Source: Prevotella sp.
Lineage (GTDB): Bacteria > Bacteroidota > Bacteroidia > Bacteroidales > Bacteroidaceae
Assembly: GCA_017413085.1 (NCBI GenBank)
Contig: JAFPVC010000035.1
Coordinates: 1-54,477 of the forward strand
DNA: 54,477 nucleotides
Reading direction: 5' to 3'
Position numbers and translations under genes: made by a program. The notes below the pieces were generated by a model. The model made no database searches and was not told the DNA's origin. It was given only the letters and a program-made list of their open reading frames with translations. Within the stretch, counting starts at the first letter, position 1. The number at the start of each line of letters is the position of its first letter. This document shows, piece by piece, positions 50,764 through 54,477 of the stretch.

Positions 50764-53586
50764 TTATCGAACGAATTTACGACTGCCGATGATGTTGAGG
50801 CCACGGCCAGCAGTGCGAATACGCTGACCAAGCGCGTTGTATATCTTGCCATGATATGCGTTTGCGTTTACGCTAAGTATGTCTTCGTTTTCGTCTTCGT
50901 TTTCGTTTCCATCAGCCTTCACCTGCACGACACCTGTAACGCTGTCTATGTAGTCAGGCAGATAGAAACTGAGGTGCGGCGGTTGGTTATAAGCTGATGT
51001 CTGCCATACAGTAGCCATGCGATACTGATGGTCGTGCATCAAGCACGGCACACGATAGTCTGACTCATACGGAGTAGAGAATATCCACAGGTGTGAGCGT
51101 GTGGCGTTGTCGTAGTATATCTGTTCCTCACGCCAGTCGCCGAAGATGTCGGCCTGCAGACATGGGGTATATTTAATAAGGTTCACGCCGGCACCATATT
51201 TTGTCCGCATGTTCACCAACGATGCGGCACTCTCTGTCCTGCTGCGCCATTTGGTTATCTCGCCCTTCTCTGTCAGTTCCTCCTGCAGGTCACCATCCCA
51301 ATATGTACGGAAGTTGATGGTTGGTCTCTTTGTTGATATCTGGTTGCCCTCGCAGTCATACACATTGGTGTCCGTGCCCCAGTATTCACATCCGCGCACG
51401 GTAGGGTCAACGTCTGCACACATGCCGCGTCCCACGTCGGTACCGAGGAAAAGACCTGACAGATGCTCGCCCGTCATGGCGTCGCGCATCTCTATGCCGT
51501 ATTCTGCCGTTGTCTCCTCGTGTACCATCATCACCTCAAGTCCGGGGCGGTCAGGCATCAGGTCGCCTACGTGCAGGGCATCGCCGTGCCCCAGTCCCGT
51601 GCGGTAGAGCAGGTAGCCGTCGTCGTCAATGGCACACGAACCGTATATTATCTCGTCGCGACCGTCGCCGTCAACGTCAGCCACGCTGAGGCCGTGGGCA
51701 CCCTCACCGAACGCTCCGTAACCGCCATTGGTGGAAGAATGTAGCCAGCGTGTCTGCAGTTGCCAGCCATCAAAATCCACAGCCCACAGGAATGCCGCCG
51801 TATAATAACCGCGACACATCACGAGTGAGGGGTGCTCGCCATCAAGATAAGCCACACATGCCAGATAGCGCTCAGAACGGTTGCCGTAGGTATCGCCCCA
51901 TGTCACTGTGTCGCGAGGTGGATTATAACGGCAGGTAGCCAGTTCCTCTCCTGTCTCTCCGCTAAATACGGTCAGGTATTCCGGCCCTGTTTGTATCATG
52001 CCCGACTTGTTGCTGATTACCGCACGATAGTCAGCCTCAGGGTCGTCAGTACCCATAATGACAGCCTTGCCCTTGCCGTCAATGGTGCCGGGGGCAGTCT
52101 TGCATGCCACCTCTGCCTTGCCGTCGCCGTCGAGGTCATAAACCATCAGTTGCGTATAGTGCGCTCCGGCACGTATATTCTTGCCCAGGTTGATGCGCCA
52201 GAGCTTCGTGCCGTCCATGCGGTAGGCATCAATCAGCACCGGACCCGTATATCCACTCAGCGAGTTGTCCTTCTGTCCAGCCCCGCCTTTGTCGTTTACC
52301 ATTTCAGGGTTGGTTCCGTCCCAGTTGGTATTGGAAGGATCCCACTTCATTATCACCTCGTATTCGTGGTCGCCGTCAACGTCTGCCACCATGCAGTCGC
52401 CTGGCACATACATGTATTCGCCACTCTCCGTGGTGCCGTTGGCAGGCAGGTCAACGGGAATATCGAGATATCCTTTTGCAAGGTTGAGTGCTGTCGTTGT
52501 CTCACATGCAGCAGCATCCGTCTGTGAAATGCTCTCCACGGTGTAAACCGACGTTACCGTACCGCTCTTATCAAGCCAGTTAGTCTTGTCTGTAAGTGGC
52601 TCGGCGTTTAGCTTTGTGCCATTGCGATAGACGTTGAAGGCTATGTCTGCCGGGTCATTGATAAGCCAACGCCAGTTTACGAGCACGCCAGTAGAAGCCT
52701 TCGTGGCTACTGCTCCGCGCGAAAGTGCTTCAGGGTTGAGCACGTACGGGCGTCCTTTGTAAGGCAGGTTTAGAGGTATCTCCACTTTTTCCTCCGCCGT
52801 AAGTGAAGAGTGCAGCCCTTCCTTCGTAGCGGCAGCACGCAGGCGCACTGAGTGATTGAGTGTTACAGGACCACTGTAAGCGCGTGCATAGTCCCACACG
52901 GTGCCGTGATCTACCGTGGCATACCATATCTGTGCACCCTCTGTGACGCAGGTGATGGTGGCGGTATTGCCACTTACACTTATCACGGGTGTAGCCACAT
53001 ACTCCTGCGAACGTTCCTGAAACACGCCTATCTCATTAATTATTACGCCGCCGCTGTTTGTGAATTGCACGTCGCCATCAGCCGCAACGACAAGCGTAAA
53101 TGTCTTGAATGCATTGTTGGTGTATGTGCCACTGCCATAGTCGCCCGTCAGGTTATTCACGGCAGAGATGCCGTTCATTGCCGTTGATGACGAGCGCAGG
53201 GATATTTTCAGTATCTGGTCTTTCTTCAGATTCTTGATGGTAAAGGGTTGGGTGGCCTGTGTCTGCAAGCCGTTGCCGTCTTTTCCCCGGTCGTAACACA
53301 ACAGAAGATTGCCGGCAGTTATGCCTTTGCCTACATACAGGCCGTCGGTTTCTGTTATAACCACGCCACTGGCTTTTAGCAGGTTGCCGTCAGTTGTTGT
53401 GACGTTCTGATAGCGTCCGCCCTTACTGTTTAACTTCCAGTTGGTAGCGTCCGCCGCCATGTTTGCCACGCTGACATCGCTGAACGAATGTAGATTCCAT
53501 ATACGGATGGTATCGAGCACGTCTTGAGCAGACAATGATGCAACGTAAAAGATTAGAGCTGTAGCAATAAGTAAATATCTTTTCAT
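50764..53586 (-). CDS. Exported rhamnogalacturonan lyase-like enzyme (PL11 type)
   Basis: 940 residues with a signal peptide (MKRYLLIATALIFYVASLSA). Residues about 25-190 are a beta-rich N-terminal domain; about 195-270 looks like a chitobiase-type C-terminal or Ig module (TEGAQIWYATVDHGTVWDYA). From about 275 to 880 runs a PL11 beta-propeller: RGAVATKASTGVLVNWRWLI, repeated calcium loops VADVDGDHEYEVIMKWDPSN, VYDLDGDGKAEVACKTAPGT and VADVDGDGRDEIIYGS, and CLQADIFGDWREEQIYY. Such enzymes cut the rhamnogalacturonan-I backbone of pectin. Before the end is a NENEDENED stretch encoded by hexamer repeats, then a sorting-signal-like tail (KIYNALGQRI...IIGSRKFVR). Pectin lysis fits with uxuAB in this window. 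Confidence 0.9.
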   Translation of the reverse strand: MKRYLLIATALIFYVASLSAQDVLDTIRIWNLHSFSDVSVANMAADATNWKLNSKGGRYQNVTTTDGNLLKASGVVITETDGLYVGKGITAGNLLLCYDRGKDGNGLQTQATQPFTIKNLKKDQILKISLRSSSTAMNGISAVNNLTGDYGSGTYTNNAFKTFTLVVAADGDVQFTNSGGVIINEIGVFQERSQEYVATPVISVSGNTATITCVTEGAQIWYATVDHGTVWDYARAYSGPVTLNHSVRLRAAATKEGLHSSLTAEEKVEIPLNLPYKGRPYVLNPEALSRGAVATKASTGVLVNWRWLINDPADIAFNVYRNGTKLNAEPLTDKTNWLDKSGTVTSVYTVESISQTDAAACETTTALNLAKGYLDIPVDLPANGTTESGEYMYVPGDCMVADVDGDHEYEVIMKWDPSNTNWDGTNPEMVNDKGGAGQKDNSLSGYTGPVLIDAYRMDGTKLWRINLGKNIRAGAHYTQLMVYDLDGDGKAEVACKTAPGTIDGKGKAVIMGTDDPEADYRAVISNKSGMIQTGPEYLTVFSGETGEELATCRYNPPRDTVTWGDTYGNRSERYLACVAYLDGEHPSLVMCRGYYTAAFLWAVDFDGWQLQTRWLHSSTNGGYGAFGEGAHGLSVADVDGDGRDEIIYGSCAIDDDGYLLYRTGLGHGDALHVGDLMPDRPGLEVMMVHEETTAEYGIEMRDAMTGEHLSGLFLGTDVGRGMCADVDPTVRGCEYWGTDTNVYDCEGNQISTKRPTINFRTYWDGDLQEELTEKGEITKWRSRTESAASLVNMRTKYGAGVNLIKYTPCLQADIFGDWREEQIYYDNATRSHLWIFSTPYESDYRVPCLMHDHQYRMATVWQTSAYNQPPHLSFYLPDYIDSVTGVVQVKADGNENEDENEDILSVNANAYHGKIYNALGQRIRTAGRGLNIIGSRKFVR
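50881..50910. repeat. GAAAAC/GAAGAC hexamer repeat inside the lyase gene
   Basis: Read on the minus strand, hexamers of the type AACGAA and GACGAA encode the NENEDENED spacer before the C-terminal tail of the lyase. The same hexamers occur at 54285-54338 and 54445-54477 at the ends of other genes. Confidence 0.8.
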
Positions 53587-53614
53587 TAATTTGATTTTAA
53601 GGACTATCCAAGTG

Positions 53615-53645
53615 CAAAGGTATACAAAAAAAGTATAACTTGCAA
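53615..53645 (-). promoter_or_regulatory. Promoter of the pectin lyase gene
   Basis: A minus-strand TACCTTTG (53615-53622) and TTG (53643-53645) lie 20 bp apart, about 25 bp before the ATG at 53586. It is back to back with the plus-strand promoter at 53663-53693. Confidence 0.75.
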
Positions 53646-53662
53646 GAAGACATCTGAAAAAT

Positions 53663-53693
53663 TTTGTCGTTTCGGAAATCTTTCGTAACTTTG
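53663..53693 (+). promoter_or_regulatory. Promoter of the acidic hypothetical protein gene
   Basis: TTTG (53663-53666) and TAACTTTG (53686-53693) lie 19 bp apart. The leader of about 150 nt to the ATG at 53847 consists almost entirely of the 8-bp repeat tracts. Confidence 0.75.
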
Positions 53694-53699
53694 CACTTG

Positions 53700-53829
53700 G
53701 AAAGATTGAAGCAAAGATTGAAGGATTAAAAAATTGAAAGATTGAAGTTAATACCGCATGGCAACTTCAATTCTTCAACTCTTCAATTCTTCAATTCTTT
53801 AATTCTTCAATTCTTCAATCCTTCAATCC
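53700..53829. repeat. Inverted pair of 8-bp tandem repeat tracts
   Basis: 53700-53748 carries GAAAGATT/GAAGATTG-type words; 53766-53829 carries eight TTCAATTC-type units (TTCAATTC, TTCAACTC, TTTAATTC, TTCAATCC and so on) with an 8-bp period. The two tracts are roughly complementary and flank ACCGCATGGCAAC, so the transcript could fold into a long imperfect hairpin. The words GCATGG(A)AAACTTCAA also occur at 40632-40645 and 41867-41883. Confidence 0.82.
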
Positions 53830-53846
53830 TTAATCTAACACCCGAC

Positions 53847-54356
53847 ATGACAAAGACTGAAGATACAACCACAGAGGCCGCACAACCGCAATATAACGGC
53901 AACGACGCACACGACACCTTCATGAGAATAATGAAGGCAGGCGGAGCCACGCCCGAACAAATGGAGGACGGCAGATACCGCTTCAACTACCGCGACGAGG
54001 TAATCGTGGCAGAGGTGCCCGAGGGCGGCATGCTGATGCGCCTGTTTGACTACAACTGGCACAGCGTGAGCCGCTGGGATGCCGAGGAGGTGACAAGGCT
54101 GCAGAAACTGATCAACCGAGTGAACTCCGTAAGCCGCGCACGCATGGTGTATAACTTTGACGACGACGACGAAATGACCATCAGCAGCATAATAGTGGCA
54201 CCGCTAACGGGCATGATAGAGAGCACAGAGGCTTATTTCTCAGCACAGCTCGACGCTCTGCTTGACCTTCATTCCCTGATTAAAGACGAAAACGAAAACG
54301 AAAACGAAGACGAAAACGGGAACGGAAACGAAGAGGAGGAAGGCGATGCAGAATAA
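53847..54356 (+). CDS. Acidic hypothetical protein (possibly YbjN-like)
   Basis: 169 residues starting MTKTEDTTTEAAQPQYNGND at 53847. The frame is open upstream to 53742, but those residues only translate the repeat tract, so the later ATG is chosen. The core (YRFNYRDEVIVAEVPEGGML, NSVSRARMVYNFDDDDEMTI, SSIIVAPLTGMIESTEAYFS) resembles the chaperone-like YbjN/T3SS-chaperone fold, but this is a weak impression. The C-terminus is a very acidic tail (DENENENEDENGNGNEEEE) encoded by hexamer repeats. It overlaps the next gene by 11 bp. Confidence 0.7.
   Translation: MTKTEDTTTEAAQPQYNGNDAHDTFMRIMKAGGATPEQMEDGRYRFNYRDEVIVAEVPEGGMLMRLFDYNWHSVSRWDAEEVTRLQKLINRVNSVSRARMVYNFDDDDEMTISSIIVAPLTGMIESTEAYFSAQLDALLDLHSLIKDENENENEDENGNGNEEEEGDAE
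54285..54338. repeat. AACGAA/GACGAA hexamer repeat at the end of a gene
   Basis: Nine consecutive hexamers (GACGAA, AACGAA x3, GACGAA, AACGGG, AACGGA, AACGAA, GAGGAG) encode the DENENENEDENGNGNEEE tail of the acidic protein. The same hexamer family is found in the C-terminal part of the lyase gene and in the partial gene at the window end. Confidence 0.85.
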
Positions 54357-54477
54357 CTATGTGGTGATAATGCTGGGATTCATGGTCCTGGGATGGGTAT
54401 TGATGCAGTGGCTATGGCCTCTCCTGCTCAAGTCGCTCAGGCTAAACAACGAAAACAAAAACGAAAACAAAAACAAA
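54346..54477 (+). CDS. Small membrane protein, cut by the window end
   Basis: At least 44 residues, MQNNYVVIMLGFMVLGWVLM then a further hydrophobic stretch (QWLWPLLLKSLRL) and a polar tail NNENKNENKNK encoded by AACGAAAACAAA-type repeats. One membrane helix is evident. The start overlaps the acidic protein gene by 11 bp, so the two are translationally coupled. No stop codon is reached; the function is unknown. Confidence 0.6.
   Translation, partial: MQNNYVVIMLGFMVLGWVLMQWLWPLLLKSLRLNNENKNENKNK

Noticed and set aside
50661-50852. 63-codon minus-strand frame with a signal-peptide-like start
   Set aside because: It overlaps the end of the lyase gene by about 90 bases in another frame; the hydrophobic part comes from the sorting-tail codons of the lyase.
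53742-53846. Longer start for the acidic hypothetical protein
   Set aside because: The extra 35 residues translate only the TTCAATTC repeat tract.

Overview
The window looks like a chromosomal segment from a Bacteroidales bacterium, most likely Prevotella or a close relative. The grounds are: promoters of the Bacteroidetes type (a -7 box TAnnTTTG with TTTG or TTG about 19-21 bp upstream) in front of at least thirteen transcription units; the ribosomal order secY-map-infA-rpmJ-rpsM with no adk; a PL11-type pectin lyase; dockerin and FISUMP-like surface proteins; and intergenic spaces full of short-period tandem repeats. No tRNA, rRNA, CRISPR array or intact insertion sequence was seen.

Layout. 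1-12,400 (minus strand) is the S10/spc ribosomal protein cluster, rplC to secY, then map, infA, rpmJ and rpsM. It starts at rplC under its own promoter; rpsJ is not in the window. 12,800-16,200 holds a large dockerin-bearing surface protein between two 9-bp repeat arrays and one 22-bp palindromic array. 16,200-22,800 holds an acyl-activating enzyme/ACP/PlsC fusion, a three-gene partner-switch operon (SpoIIE-type phosphatase with an RsbW-like kinase domain, STAS protein, AraC-type regulator) and nadA. 22,900-27,600 is sbcDC. 27,860-30,800 is uxuA-uxuB for hexuronate breakdown, followed by a dcu-type pseudogene and a stand-alone protein resembling the C-terminal domain of class II ribonucleotide reductase.

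32,081-40,143 is the most unusual part: five tightly spaced plus-strand genes that appear to form one operon. They encode an exported TPR protein, an exported beta-barrel-like protein, an exported leucine-rich-repeat/caspase-like protease, a TIR protein with a membrane anchor and an Ig-like outer domain, and a membrane protein with Rossmann (TrkA_N-like) and RyR-like domains. TIR, caspase and RyR are hallmark domains of bacterial conflict and stress signalling. Here they sit with exported partners, which suggests a signalling or defence machine that spans the envelope. I know of no described system with this exact composition.

40,600-45,500 holds a second dockerin protein bounded by direct repeats, a PD-(D/E)XK (Rpn-like) nuclease, serS, a ParE-type toxin-antitoxin pair and an AlkD-like protein. 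45,600-50,500 holds a Upf1/DNA2-like helicase, an orphan sensor kinase, an exported hypothetical protein, a TerB/DnaJ protein and HU. 50,700-54,477 holds the pectin lyase and, divergently, an acidic hypothetical protein followed by a small membrane protein cut by the window end.

Functions come from reading motifs and overall similarity by eye; no database search was run.
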